Origin: Olleya sp. Hel_I_94
Lineage (GTDB): Bacteria > Bacteroidota > Bacteroidia > Flavobacteriales > Flavobacteriaceae
NCBI RefSeq assembly: GCF_007827365.1
Contig: NZ_VISI01000002.1
Location: 1,369,001-1,433,000, forward strand
Length of the DNA: 64,000 nucleotides
Direction of reading: 5' to 3'
The notes beneath the pieces are model-generated. The model was not told the DNA's origin. It ran no database searches and saw only the letters and a program-made list of their open reading frames with translations. Positions 16,672-26,154 of this stretch are shown here, piece by piece; within the stretch, counting starts at the first letter, position 1, and each line of letters starts with the position of its first letter. A program made the translations under genes and the position numbers.

Positions 16672-16845
16672 ATTGAATGTTAAAGGTTTACAAAAATAGT
16701 ATTCTCTTGGTATTGTTTTTGATTAATTTGGTTAAATATTATTTAACTTTAAATTTATCACGCGTCACTCATTGAAACGTTTACTTTACACATTTATGCT
16801 ATTAAAATCGTAAAAAGCAAAGTAACTTGTTTAAAAATTAATAAA

Positions 16846-19800
16846 ATGAAACATATATTATCGCTATTAATGGTATTACTTTTTGCAACGTCCCACTCAC
16901 AAACCAACAATTATTCCAAACTTTGGGAAACTGTAGAAAATCACGAAATTAATGGTCTTCCAAAAAGTGCTTTAGAAGTTGTAAATACCATACACGACAA
17001 AGCCTTAACAGACAATAACACAGAGCAACGTATAAAAGTTTTACTGTTTAAAAGCAAGTTTGCATTATTACTAGAGGAAGATGCGCAACTTAGCATTATC
17101 AATGATTTTAAAGAAGAAATTGCTAAAACAGAAGCACCTACAAAAAACGTACTAGAAAACATGTTGGCAACGTTGTATTGGCAATACTTTCAGCAAAACA
17201 GATATCAATTTTATAGACGCACAAAAACTGCACAAAAAGCAGATGCTGTTGATTTTAGAACTTGGGATTTAGAAACGCTTTTTACAGAAATCCAAACACT
17301 TTTTGACAGCTCATTACAAAATGGATTAATACTTCAACAAACACCAACTCTTCAATTTGAAGCTATAATTACTAAAGGAAAAGACGCTGAAATTTATAGA
17401 CCAACTTTATTTGATTTTTTAAGTCATAACGCCTTAGAATTTTACAGAACACCAGAAAACAGAATTACACAACCAGCTTATAAGTTTAGTATTGACAATG
17501 AGCAATTTTTAACAGACTCCAAACAGTTTTCTAACTTAAAAATCACCTCTAAAGATTCGACATCACTACAATTACAAGCTTTAAAAGTATATCAGGATTT
17601 AATTAAATTTCACTTAAAAGACAAAACACCGTATGCCTTAACGGAATTAAATACTGAGCGGTTAGACTATGTCTACTACAATGCGACTTTTGAAAATAAA
17701 GACGACATATATCTAAAAGCACTACAAACCGAAACAGAAAAAAATAAAAATCATGAAGTTTCTGGTCTTTACCTTTTTAAAATAGCCACGCTTTATAACA
17801 CACAAGGTTACAACTATAACAAGGACACAAATGCTGATGTAAGATTTAAAATTAAAGATGCTCTAGCTATTTGTAAACAAGTTACTGCTAAGTTTCCGGA
17901 TAGTAAAGGTGCTGGTTTATGCAATGCTTTACAGGCTCAAATATTAGAGCCTAGTTTATCCATTCAAACCGAACAAAACATACCAATTAATACGTATTCG
18001 CGTTTTTTAATTAGCTATAAAAACATTCAAAACTTAACCTTTAACGCATATGCTATAAGCAAAAAAAAGTATGATGCGTATTTAAAATTATACAAAGAGG
18101 AAGACAAAAAAGACTTTATCAAAAAACTAAGCACAACAAAAACTTGGTCGTCTACCTTAAAGGATAAAAACGATTACCAACAACACACCATTGAAACTTT
18201 AGTGCCTAAATTAGATAATGGATTATACCTTATCGTTGGACAAACTACAGATTTAAAATCAGATTTTTTTGCATCAGCCTTAACCCAAGTGACTGATATA
18301 GCTATTGTAAACTATCAAGATAATAATCAAGATTTTTTCCAAGTCATTAACCGTAATAACGGAGCACCTTTAACAAACGCAAAAGTAGACCTTGACTATA
18401 CCTACCGTAACGAGAAAATTCACACTAAAACCACAACAACTAACTCAAAAGGTATTATTGCTTTAAGCAAAACCAATAATTATAATCGCAGTAATATTAA
18501 TTTAACTGTAAAAACTAATGATGACACTGCCTATTTTGGTAGTTATTACATGTATAATTATAAGCGTAGTCGTGAAGATAATGACACCAATTATCAAGCT
18601 TTTGTTTTTACCGATCGTAGTATTTACAGACCATCGCAAACCGTTTACTTTAAAGCAATTGCTTTAAAAAACAAAAACAACAAAACTGAGGTATATACTA
18701 ATAAAAAAATACAAGTCATTTTATATAATACTAATGGCGAAAAAGCAAGCACATTAGATTTAATTACTAATGATTTTGGATCTGTTTCTGGCGAATTTAT
18801 TTTACCTAACGATGGATTAACAGGTAATTATAGCATACAAATTAACGATGCAGATCTTTATGGTCAGACTTCTATTTCGGTTGAAGAATATAAGCGTCCT
18901 AAGTTTGAAACCAATTTTAATCCCATTACCGAAACGTTTAAAGTTAATGACAGCATTACTGTAAAAGGCGAAGCTATTGCTTTTGCAGGTAGTAAAATTA
19001 CAGATGCAAAAGTCGTATATCGTGTGGTTAGAAATGTACAATATCCTGCTTGGTACAGATGGTATAGACCAAGTTATACCAGTGAATCGCAAGAAATAAC
19101 ACATGGCGAAACAACAACAAATGCAGATGGTAATTATGAGCTTGTATTTAAAGCTATTCCAGACGAAAAAGTTGATAAATCTGGCTTACCAATTTTTAGT
19201 TATAAAGTCACAGCAGACGTTACAGACATTAATGGAGAAACTAGAAGCACCTCAACAATTGTAAAAGTAGGATATCATGCCTTAACAGCTAATATTGACA
19301 TTGCTTCCACCATTGACAAAACAAAAAAAGACAATCAAATTACTATAACCACTCAAAACCTAAACGGTCAATTTGTAGCAGCCAAAGGCGCTTTAAAGAT
19401 ATACAAATTGCAAGCTCCTGATAACGTATTAAGACCGCGACCATGGAGCATTCCGGATTATGAAGGTTTTACCAAAACAGAATTTAAAAACTACTTTCCG
19501 CATGATGCTTACAACAATGAGGATAATCCAGAACATTGGGAAAAAGGCGACTTAGTTTTATCTAAAACGTTTGACACAGAAAAATCTAAAACTATAGACC
19601 TAAAAAACATCAAAAAATGGCTGTCTGGAGCATACATTTTGGAACTAGAAACCAAAGACAAATTTGGTCAAGAGGTTAAGGATATTGCTAAAACCATGTT
19701 GTTTTCCGACAAGGATAAAACCCTTGCAGACCAGCAATTAATTACAGTTACAACAGATGAAACCAGTTATATTGTTGGTGACAAAGCAATTTTAACCTTT

Positions 19801-22800
19801 GCAAGCGCTGCCAAAAATTTAACTGTTACAGTTAGTATAGAACGTGATTATCAAATCACAGAAAACCATACTATTACTTTAAACCAAAACAAAAAAACGA
19901 TAAGTATACCTATTGACAAAAACGATTTAGGCGGTTTTGGTGTTCATTATAGTTTGGCAGCATTTAATAGTTACTCAGATGGTAGTCTAACCATAAATGT
20001 GCCTTATCCGCAAACAGACTTAGAGATTGAAACACTTACGTTTAGAGACAAACTTCAACCAGGAACAGACGAAACTTGGAGCTTTAAAGTTAAAGGAACA
20101 AAAGGCGAAAAAATTGCATCCGAATTTTTAGCTAGTATGTATGATGCATCTCTTGATCAGTTTAAATCACACAACTGGAATTACTCACCATTTAAACCTC
20201 TAACCTATTACACGACTTTTAGAAAAAATAATGGGAACAGTTTTGGAGTAACCCATTTTAGAGTGGATAGGGTTTATGAATACCATAGTTTTAATAATTT
20301 AAAAAGCTTTGATCAATTTAATTGGTATGGATTTGCTATTAATAATAACGGTTGGTTTTATAACAATTACATCAATTCGCTTAGAGCAAATAAAACTAGA
20401 ACCTCTTACGATGGTAAAGTTAAAGATGGTTATGTTAAAGGAACTGTAAGTGATGAGAATGGATTACCATTACCTTCTGCTGCAATTACAGTTAAAGGCA
20501 GCACAGAAAGTACAACTACAGACTTTGATGGTAACTTTATTATTAAAGCAAAAACTGGCGCTATTTTAACTTTTAGCTATGTTGGCTATGGGACAATGCA
20601 AAAAACAATTGGAGTTGATAACGTTATTAACTTAACACTAAAACCTGACAATGCTTTAGATGAAGTGGTTATAACTGCATTAGGTATTGAGAGAAAGGCT
20701 GAGGAACTTACAGGTGCAACTGAAAATGAATTTGACTATTATAGAGGAAATGAATACACAAAGAAAGCTATAAATGAAGATGGCACTGTAAAAAAAATCA
20801 CTCTTAGAGGAAATAGATCCTTAACTGGTGACAATGCAGCGCTAATTGTAGTTGATGGTGTGATAATGTCTACAGACCAAGTTAGTAATCTTGATCCAAA
20901 TTCTATCCTAAACACTCAAGTATTAAAAGGTGCTGGCGGAACTGCTTTATATGGATCTCAAGGTGCCAATGGTGTTATAATTATCACAACAAAAAAAGGT
21001 GTAACAGAAGATTTCTCTCAAGTTAAAGCAAGAACAAATTTACAAGAAACTGCCTTTTTCTTTCCGCAATTAGCTACAGATAAAGATGGTAATGTGTCCT
21101 TTAACTTTACAACACCAGAAGCATTAACTAGATGGAATCTTAATGTGTTTGCACATGACAAACAAGGTAATTATGCCCAAAATACACTGCAAACCGTTAC
21201 ACAAAAAGACTTAATGGTGTTACCAAATGTACCACGTTTTTTACGTCAAGGTGACCAAATACAGATTAGCACAAAAATTGCAAATCTTAGCACAAAGGAT
21301 TTAACAGGTACAGCAGTGCTTCAGTTGTTTGATGCATTGACTGGAAAAGCTATAGATTCGGAATTAGCCAATACTTTAAACCAGCAATCGTTTTCCGCGA
21401 AAGCAAAAGGTAACACACAAGTCACATGGGCACTTTCCATTCCGGATAACGTTAGTGCGATTCAATATAAAATATTAGCAAAATCTGGCGATTTTAGCGA
21501 TGGTGAACAAAATGCCTTACCTGTTTTAACCAATAGAATGTTGGTGACTGAAACCCTTCCAATGTGGATTAAAAGCAACCAAACCAAAACCTTTACATTG
21601 GATAAATTAAAGACCAATACGTCGGCTACTTTAAAGCATCACAAATTAACATTAGAGATGACTAGCAATCCTGCTTGGTATGCTATACAAGCATTACCCT
21701 ATTTAATGGAATATCCATACGAGTGTAATGAGCAAACCTTTAGCAGATTTTATGCTAATGCCTTAGCTAGCCATATTGTTAATAGTAATCCACGCGTTAA
21801 AGAAGTGTTTAACCAATGGAAAAATACAGATGTGTTATTGAGTAATCTAGAAAAAAATGAAGAATTAAAATCTATTTTAATACAAGAAACACCTTGGTTA
21901 CGTGATGCACAGTCAGAGACAGAACAGAAAAAACGTATTGCTTTACTGTTTGATTTAAATAAAATGAATAATGAGCTAGCACGTGCTAAAACAAAATTAA
22001 AAAACAACCAAATGAATAATGGTGGTTGGTCTTGGTTTGGAGATTATCGTGTTAACCGTTACATCACACAACATATTATTACAGGTTTTGGACATCTTAA
22101 AAAACTAAATGTGGTAAGTGATAAAGATGAAGACATTACAGATATGGTAAAAAATGCATTACAGTATTTGGATAATGAATTTGAAAAAGAATACAACGAC
22201 TTAACAAAATATAGTAACACTATAGATTACACCAAAGACCACTTAAGTTATACGCAGTTACATTATTTATACATGCGAAGCTTTTTTCCAGAATTTAAGC
22301 TGTCTAAAAAACAACAAGAGATACACAACTATTACTTGTCACAAATTAGAAATTACTGGTTACAGCGTCCATTATATGCTAAAGGGATGATGGCTTTAAT
22401 AATGAAACGTAATAACGATACGACAACAGCTAAAGCCATTTTAAAATCGGTTAGCGAAAACAGTATTACGTCTGACGAGTTAGGTATGTATTGGAAAGAA
22501 AACACAAACTCTTACTATTGGTATCAAGCATCCATTGAAACACAAGCCTTAATGATTGAAGCTTTTGCTGAAGCTGGTACAATACTGCAAACCGAAGCTA
22601 AAAACATTGAAACGATTGATAATCTAAAAATCTGGCTACTTAAAAACAAACAGACTAACCAATGGAAAACAACAAAAGCAACCACAGATGCTGTCTATGC
22701 TTTACTATTACAAGGTAACGATTGGCTAAGTGTAACAGAAATGGTTGATGTAGTTTTAGGAGACCAAAAAATAACACCTGCTACTTTAGAAGATATAAAA

Positions 22801-23382
22801 GTAGAAGCAGGAACAGGTTACTACAAAACCTCTTGGTCAGGAGAAGACATTACTCCTAAAATGGCTGAGGTTAAGCTAACTAAAAAAGGAGATGGCATTG
22901 CTTGGGGAAGTTTATACTGGCAATATTTTGAGGATTTAGATAAAATAACCTCTGCAGAAACCCCTTTAAAACTGAAAAAGCAATTGTATTTAAAAACCAA
23001 TACAGATACAGGTGAAGTCATTACTGCTTTTACTAAAAACATGAAACTTAAAGTTGGAGATTTAGTAAGAGTCCGTATAGAATTACGAAGCGATCGCGCA
23101 ATGGAATTTGTACACATGAAAGATATGCGTGCAGCAGGATTAGAACCTATTAATGTACTTAGTCAATATAAATACCAAGATGGTTTAGGGTATTACGAAG
23201 CGACTAAAGATGCATCTACCAACTTCTTTTTTGACTATTTACCAAAAGGTGTTTTTGTCTTTGAATATGATTTACGCGTTAATAATGCTGGTAATATGAG
23301 TAATGGTATTACAACTATACAAAGTATGTATGCTCCAGAATTTAGTAGTCATAGTGAAGGTGTACGTATTAATGTCGAATAA
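16846..23382 (+). CDS. Alpha-2-macroglobulin-family protein with inserted CarboxypepD_reg and TonB-plug domains
   Basis: 2178 residues. A signal peptide (1-18) is followed by an N-terminal helical region and then macroglobulin domains. MG2 is recognisable at FVFTDRSIYRPSQTVYFKA, about residue 585. At about 1195-1282 there is a CarboxypepD_reg-like beta domain (GTVSDENGLPLPSAAITVKG, FSYVGYGTMQ). At about 1283-1385 there is a TonB-dependent receptor plug (VITALG, LIVVDGVIM, VLKGAGGTALYGSQGANGVI). The A2M domain proper follows at about 1395 (ETAFFFPQLATDKDGNVSF). The thioester motif C-N-E-Q is at 1627-1630, then the alpha-alpha-barrel thioester domain and receptor-type end. There is no beta-barrel. 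The plug occupies the bait-region position. Bacterial A2Ms trap proteases in the periplasm or on the surface; the role of the plug is unknown. Confidence 0.9.
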   Translation: MKHILSLLMVLLFATSHSQTNNYSKLWETVENHEINGLPKSALEVVNTIHDKALTDNNTEQRIKVLLFKSKFALLLEEDAQLSIINDFKEEIAKTEAPTKNVLENMLATLYWQYFQQNRYQFYRRTKTAQKADAVDFRTWDLETLFTEIQTLFDSSLQNGLILQQTPTLQFEAIITKGKDAEIYRPTLFDFLSHNALEFYRTPENRITQPAYKFSIDNEQFLTDSKQFSNLKITSKDSTSLQLQALKVYQDLIKFHLKDKTPYALTELNTERLDYVYYNATFENKDDIYLKALQTETEKNKNHEVSGLYLFKIATLYNTQGYNYNKDTNADVRFKIKDALAICKQVTAKFPDSKGAGLCNALQAQILEPSLSIQTEQNIPINTYSRFLISYKNIQNLTFNAYAISKKKYDAYLKLYKEEDKKDFIKKLSTTKTWSSTLKDKNDYQQHTIETLVPKLDNGLYLIVGQTTDLKSDFFASALTQVTDIAIVNYQDNNQDFFQVINRNNGAPLTNAKVDLDYTYRNEKIHTKTTTTNSKGIIALSKTNNYNRSNINLTVKTNDDTAYFGSYYMYNYKRSREDNDTNYQAFVFTDRSIYRPSQTVYFKAIALKNKNNKTEVYTNKKIQVILYNTNGEKASTLDLITNDFGSVSGEFILPNDGLTGNYSIQINDADLYGQTSISVEEYKRPKFETNFNPITETFKVNDSITVKGEAIAFAGSKITDAKVVYRVVRNVQYPAWYRWYRPSYTSESQEITHGETTTNADGNYELVFKAIPDEKVDKSGLPIFSYKVTADVTDINGETRSTSTIVKVGYHALTANIDIASTIDKTKKDNQITITTQNLNGQFVAAKGALKIYKLQAPDNVLRPRPWSIPDYEGFTKTEFKNYFPHDAYNNEDNPEHWEKGDLVLSKTFDTEKSKTIDLKNIKKWLSGAYILELETKDKFGQEVKDIAKTMLFSDKDKTLADQQLITVTTDETSYIVGDKAILTFASAAKNLTVTVSIERDYQITENHTITLNQNKKTISIPIDKNDLGGFGVHYSLAAFNSYSDGSLTINVPYPQTDLEIETLTFRDKLQPGTDETWSFKVKGTKGEKIASEFLASMYDASLDQFKSHNWNYSPFKPLTYYTTFRKNNGNSFGVTHFRVDRVYEYHSFNNLKSFDQFNWYGFAINNNGWFYNNYINSLRANKTRTSYDGKVKDGYVKGTVSDENGLPLPSAAITVKGSTESTTTDFDGNFIIKAKTGAILTFSYVGYGTMQKTIGVDNVINLTLKPDNALDEVVITALGIERKAEELTGATENEFDYYRGNEYTKKAINEDGTVKKITLRGNRSLTGDNAALIVVDGVIMSTDQVSNLDPNSILNTQVLKGAGGTALYGSQGANGVIIITTKKGVTEDFSQVKARTNLQETAFFFPQLATDKDGNVSFNFTTPEALTRWNLNVFAHDKQGNYAQNTLQTVTQKDLMVLPNVPRFLRQGDQIQISTKIANLSTKDLTGTAVLQLFDALTGKAIDSELANTLNQQSFSAKAKGNTQVTWALSIPDNVSAIQYKILAKSGDFSDGEQNALPVLTNRMLVTETLPMWIKSNQTKTFTLDKLKTNTSATLKHHKLTLEMTSNPAWYAIQALPYLMEYPYECNEQTFSRFYANALASHIVNSNPRVKEVFNQWKNTDVLLSNLEKNEELKSILIQETPWLRDAQSETEQKKRIALLFDLNKMNNELARAKTKLKNNQMNNGGWSWFGDYRVNRYITQHIITGFGHLKKLNVVSDKDEDITDMVKNALQYLDNEFEKEYNDLTKYSNTIDYTKDHLSYTQLHYLYMRSFFPEFKLSKKQQEIHNYYLSQIRNYWLQRPLYAKGMMALIMKRNNDTTTAKAILKSVSENSITSDELGMYWKENTNSYYWYQASIETQALMIEAFAEAGTILQTEAKNIETIDNLKIWLLKNKQTNQWKTTKATTDAVYALLLQGNDWLSVTEMVDVVLGDQKITPATLEDIKVEAGTGYYKTSWSGEDITPKMAEVKLTKKGDGIAWGSLYWQYFEDLDKITSAETPLKLKKQLYLKTNTDTGEVITAFTKNMKLKVGDLVRVRIELRSDRAMEFVHMKDMRAAGLEPINVLSQYKYQDGLGYYEATKDASTNFFFDYLPKGVFVFEYDLRVNNAGNMSNGITTIQSMYAPEFSSHSEGVRINVE

Positions 23383-23400
23383 ATTTAGCTTAACTAAACA

Positions 23401-23432
23401 AAAAAGCTTTCAATAATTTGAAAGCTTTTTTT
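23401..23432 (+). terminator. Terminator of the alpha-2-macroglobulin gene
   Basis: Stem AAAAAGCTTTCAA (23401-23413) with TTGAAAGCTTTTT (23418-23430), 4-nt loop and T run, 18 bp after the stop codon. Confidence 0.88.
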
Positions 23433-23582
23433 ATACACATAACTCACTTAACCACAATAAACTACAGTGTGCAAAAAATGATTTAGGCATTTAACCAACC
23501 TACTTTGTATTATAAAAAATGGATACAATAGTTTGCAAAAGGGTTAAAAATTATATTTTTAGGCCAAACTAAACTATCCATA

Positions 23583-25154
23583 ATGAAAAAATCAGTATTA
23601 CTTATTGCTTTGCTTTTTGCATTTTCAATAAGCGCACAAACCGTGTCTTTAACTAAAAGTGAAATTTTTAAAGACTCCAAAAAAAACAGCTCATTAGTCT
23701 TTTCTTTAGAAGATGATAATGGAGGACTAATTACTATCAGATCTTTTATAGGTGGCTTTATACCTAAATTAAAAGGGTATTACATTCAGCACTTTGACGC
23801 TAAATTAAAATTAATCAAAGAAGTTGAATATGAGGTAGACAATAATTTTATTCAAAATGCATTTATTAAAGATGGACAATTGCATATTATAGAATTTGAC
23901 CACGACAAAAAAGCAGATAAAATAGTATTTAATGTGGTGTCTTCAAACCTTAAAGACCTAAAATTCAGCAAAAAAGAATTATTATCATTCTCTGAAGACA
24001 ACATGCAAAAGTATTTTGGAATAGGCATTTTTCCCTTTTTTATAAATAACTTTTCTCAAATGGATGGAAACCATATGGGAGAAGTAATTATGTCTAAAAA
24101 CAATACGTTTTTTGCTATCAACTTTGACTTTAATAATAAAGATAAGGAGACGCACAAAATATTTGTTTTCAATACTAATTTTGAAAGCGTTTATGATAAA
24201 TTAATAGAAAAAGACATTAAAGACAAATTGTTTGAATACAATAGTATTGATGTCGATGACAAAGACGGAACCGTTTACTTTTTAGGTAAAGCTTTTGAAA
24301 ACAACTCCAGAAAGTCTAAGAAAAAAGGTGAAGCTAACTACCACTTCGAATTGCTAAAAGTAAATGCAGAAGGACAAAAAACAACAGCGTTTAAAAAGGC
24401 AGATAAATTTATTTCGTCAATGGAGTTAATCAAAACAGAGGACAGATTATCTTGTGTTGGTTTTTACGGAGTTAAAGATCAAGGTAATTATAATGGTGTT
24501 TGTTTGTTTAATTTAAATCCAGATACGCTTGCTATGGAGACTGAAAAATTTACTCCTTTCTCTAATGAGTTTATGACTGATAAATATGGTAATAAAGAAA
24601 ACAGAAAAAAAAGAAAACAGAAAAAGGGTATTAAAAATATAGATTTTAAAGGCATTTTTACAATGGATAATGGTGACATTATTGTAAACGCAGAAGAGTT
24701 TTTTATTACTACACATACATCTATGAATGGTAGTGGTGGAATGTCTACTTATACCATTTATCATTTTAATGATATTATAAGCGTTAGATTAGATAAAGAT
24801 GGAGTCTTAAAATGGGCTAGAAACATCAATAAAGCACAAACTGGTCTTACTAATAGCTCTTACACTTCAATTCCAGTAGACGAAACAACTTACTTTTTTA
24901 TAAACTGCTCTGATAATATTAAAAAACTTAGTGCAGACCGTATTGCTTTTAAACAAACTAAAGCCAAAAAGTCTAATTTATATATGATATCTATTGATAA
25001 AAATGGCGCTTTTGATTTTGAAAAATTAATAGACGACAAAGACTCTAAAGTCTATTACAAGGTTAATGATGGTGTTGTAAATCTTAACGATCGCACTGTT
25101 ATTTTACCAGGTAAAAAGAAAAAAAATACACGAATTTTAAAAATTAAATTTTAA
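23583..25154 (+). CDS. Secreted hypothetical protein (523 aa)
   Basis: Begins with a signal peptide (MKKSVLLIALLFAFSISAQT). The mature protein is rich in short beta-strand-like segments with repeated Asp/Lys turns (for example IDVDDKDGTVYFLGKAFEN and MDNGDIIVNAEEFFITTHTS), reminiscent of a beta-propeller. I do not recognise a named domain. No T9SS sorting tail or lipobox is visible, so a periplasmic location is most likely. It stands alone between two terminators, so it forms its own transcription unit. Confidence 0.8.
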   Translation: MKKSVLLIALLFAFSISAQTVSLTKSEIFKDSKKNSSLVFSLEDDNGGLITIRSFIGGFIPKLKGYYIQHFDAKLKLIKEVEYEVDNNFIQNAFIKDGQLHIIEFDHDKKADKIVFNVVSSNLKDLKFSKKELLSFSEDNMQKYFGIGIFPFFINNFSQMDGNHMGEVIMSKNNTFFAINFDFNNKDKETHKIFVFNTNFESVYDKLIEKDIKDKLFEYNSIDVDDKDGTVYFLGKAFENNSRKSKKKGEANYHFELLKVNAEGQKTTAFKKADKFISSMELIKTEDRLSCVGFYGVKDQGNYNGVCLFNLNPDTLAMETEKFTPFSNEFMTDKYGNKENRKKRKQKKGIKNIDFKGIFTMDNGDIIVNAEEFFITTHTSMNGSGGMSTYTIYHFNDIISVRLDKDGVLKWARNINKAQTGLTNSSYTSIPVDETTYFFINCSDNIKKLSADRIAFKQTKAKKSNLYMISIDKNGAFDFEKLIDDKDSKVYYKVNDGVVNLNDRTVILPGKKKKNTRILKIKF

Positions 25155-25176
25155 TTTTTTTTAAAAGATGCAGATT

Positions 25177-25208
25177 AAAAGCTTCCACTCTAGGAGGCTT
25201 TTTTTTTG
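25177..25208 (+). terminator. Terminator downstream of the 523-aa secreted protein
   Basis: Stem AAAAGCTTCC (25177-25186) with GGAGGCTTTT (25193-25202), one G-U-type mismatch, followed by a T tract to 25208. Confidence 0.82.
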
Positions 25209-25222
25209 CTATTTAAAATAAT

Positions 25223-25242
25223 ATTTAGATATTTGTCTAAAT
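25223..25242 (+). promoter_or_regulatory. Palindromic operator overlapping the ArsR-family gene promoter
   Basis: ATTTAGA (25223-25229), 6-bp spacer, TCTAAAT (25236-25242). The spacer contains ATTTG, the end of a near-consensus -7 box (GATATTTG, 25228-25235). The palindrome sits 10 bp ahead of the GTG start of an ArsR-type repressor, the expected layout for autorepression. Confidence 0.65.
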
Positions 25243-25251
25243 ACCTAATTA

Positions 25252-25506
25252 GTGAATTTATTATTTAAAGCATTAAACGACGACACAAGACGTCAAATTT
25301 TAGAACTTCTAAAAGAAGATAATCTTACTGCAGGACAAATTGCTGACGCCTTTAATATTAGCAAACCTAGTATATCACATCATTTAGACATTTTAAAACG
25401 TGCAGATTTAGTAACCAGCGAGAAGAAAGGTCAGTTTGTAGAATATGCCATAAATACAACCATCCTAGAAGATGTACTCCAATGGATTATAACTTTAAAA
25501 CAATAG
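25252..25506 (+). CDS. ArsR/SdpR-family winged-helix repressor
   Basis: 84 residues, GTG start. A compact winged helix: NLLFKALNDDTRRQILELLKE, LTAGQIADAFNISKPSISHHLDILKRADLVTSEKKGQFVEYAI. No metal-binding Cys pair of the ArsR/SmtB sensors is present. It is followed 4 bp later by an SdpI-family membrane protein, the same pairing as the Bacillus SdpR-SdpI autorepressor/immunity operon. By analogy it probably represses its own operon until the membrane partner sequesters it. A palindrome overlaps its promoter. Confidence 0.88.
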   Translation: MNLLFKALNDDTRRQILELLKEDNLTAGQIADAFNISKPSISHHLDILKRADLVTSEKKGQFVEYAINTTILEDVLQWIITLKQ

Positions 25507-25510
25507 AATT

Positions 25511-26149
25511 ATGAATCTTAAAAAAGAATTTCCGTATATAATATTAATGGCTTTGCCATTTATATATTTAGCTTACATCTGGAATACTTTACCAGAAACG
25601 GTACCTACCCATTGGAATGCTAGTGGAGAAATAGATGGTTATGGTAGTAAAAACAGCTTGCTATTAATTCCGTTTATGTTACCTGTTTTGGTTTATATTA
25701 TTATGACTATTGCACCCAAAATTGATCCAAAAAATAAGATTGCTACAATGGGAAAAAAGTATAAGCAATTAAAATTTTTCTTAGTCTTGTTTATGTCTAT
25801 ACTAGCCTTATTTATAATTTACAGCTCAAAAACACAAAGCTTTTCTAGCCCAAACATTATATACATACTATTAGGTTTATTATTTGCTGGTCTTGGTAAT
25901 TTTATGAAAACAGTAAAACCAAATTACTTTATTGGTATCAAAACACCTTGGACTTTAGAAAACGAAACAGTTTGGAAAAAAACGCATCTTTTAGGTGGTA
26001 AAATATGGTTTGTTGGTGGTTTACTAATTGTTTGCATGAGCTTAATCTTTACAGCACAAACAGCAGCTACTTTATTTGTAATAATAGCAGTATTAATTAC
26101 CATAATACCGTTAGTGCATTCTTATATTGAATTTAAAAAAATAAAATAG
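25511..26149 (+). CDS. SdpI-family (DUF1648) membrane protein
   Basis: 212 residues with about six hydrophobic helices. The DUF1648 signature LPETVPTHWNASGEIDGYGSK lies near the N-terminus. The SdpI block YFIGIKTPWTLENETVWKKTH is near residue 140. In Bacillus, SdpI protects against the SdpC toxin and titrates SdpR. Here no toxin gene is adjacent, so an immunity or signalling role is only inferred from family and gene pairing. It probably belongs to one transcript with the ArsR gene and the downstream hydrolase (5 bp gap). Confidence 0.88.
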   Translation: MNLKKEFPYIILMALPFIYLAYIWNTLPETVPTHWNASGEIDGYGSKNSLLLIPFMLPVLVYIIMTIAPKIDPKNKIATMGKKYKQLKFFLVLFMSILALFIIYSSKTQSFSSPNIIYILLGLLFAGLGNFMKTVKPNYFIGIKTPWTLENETVWKKTHLLGGKIWFVGGLLIVCMSLIFTAQTAATLFVIIAVLITIIPLVHSYIEFKKIK

Positions 26150-26154
26150 TTATT

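Noticed and set aside
16860-16869. ATCGCTATTA, the small-RNA linker sequence, near the start of the alpha-2-macroglobulin gene
   Set aside because: It lies within signal-peptide codons, with no hairpins or terminator around it; chance match.
23401-23432. CTTTCAATAATTTGAAAG resembles the GbsR/MarR operator
   Set aside because: Spacer length differs, and the long A/T-flanked stem with T tail after a stop codon makes it a terminator.
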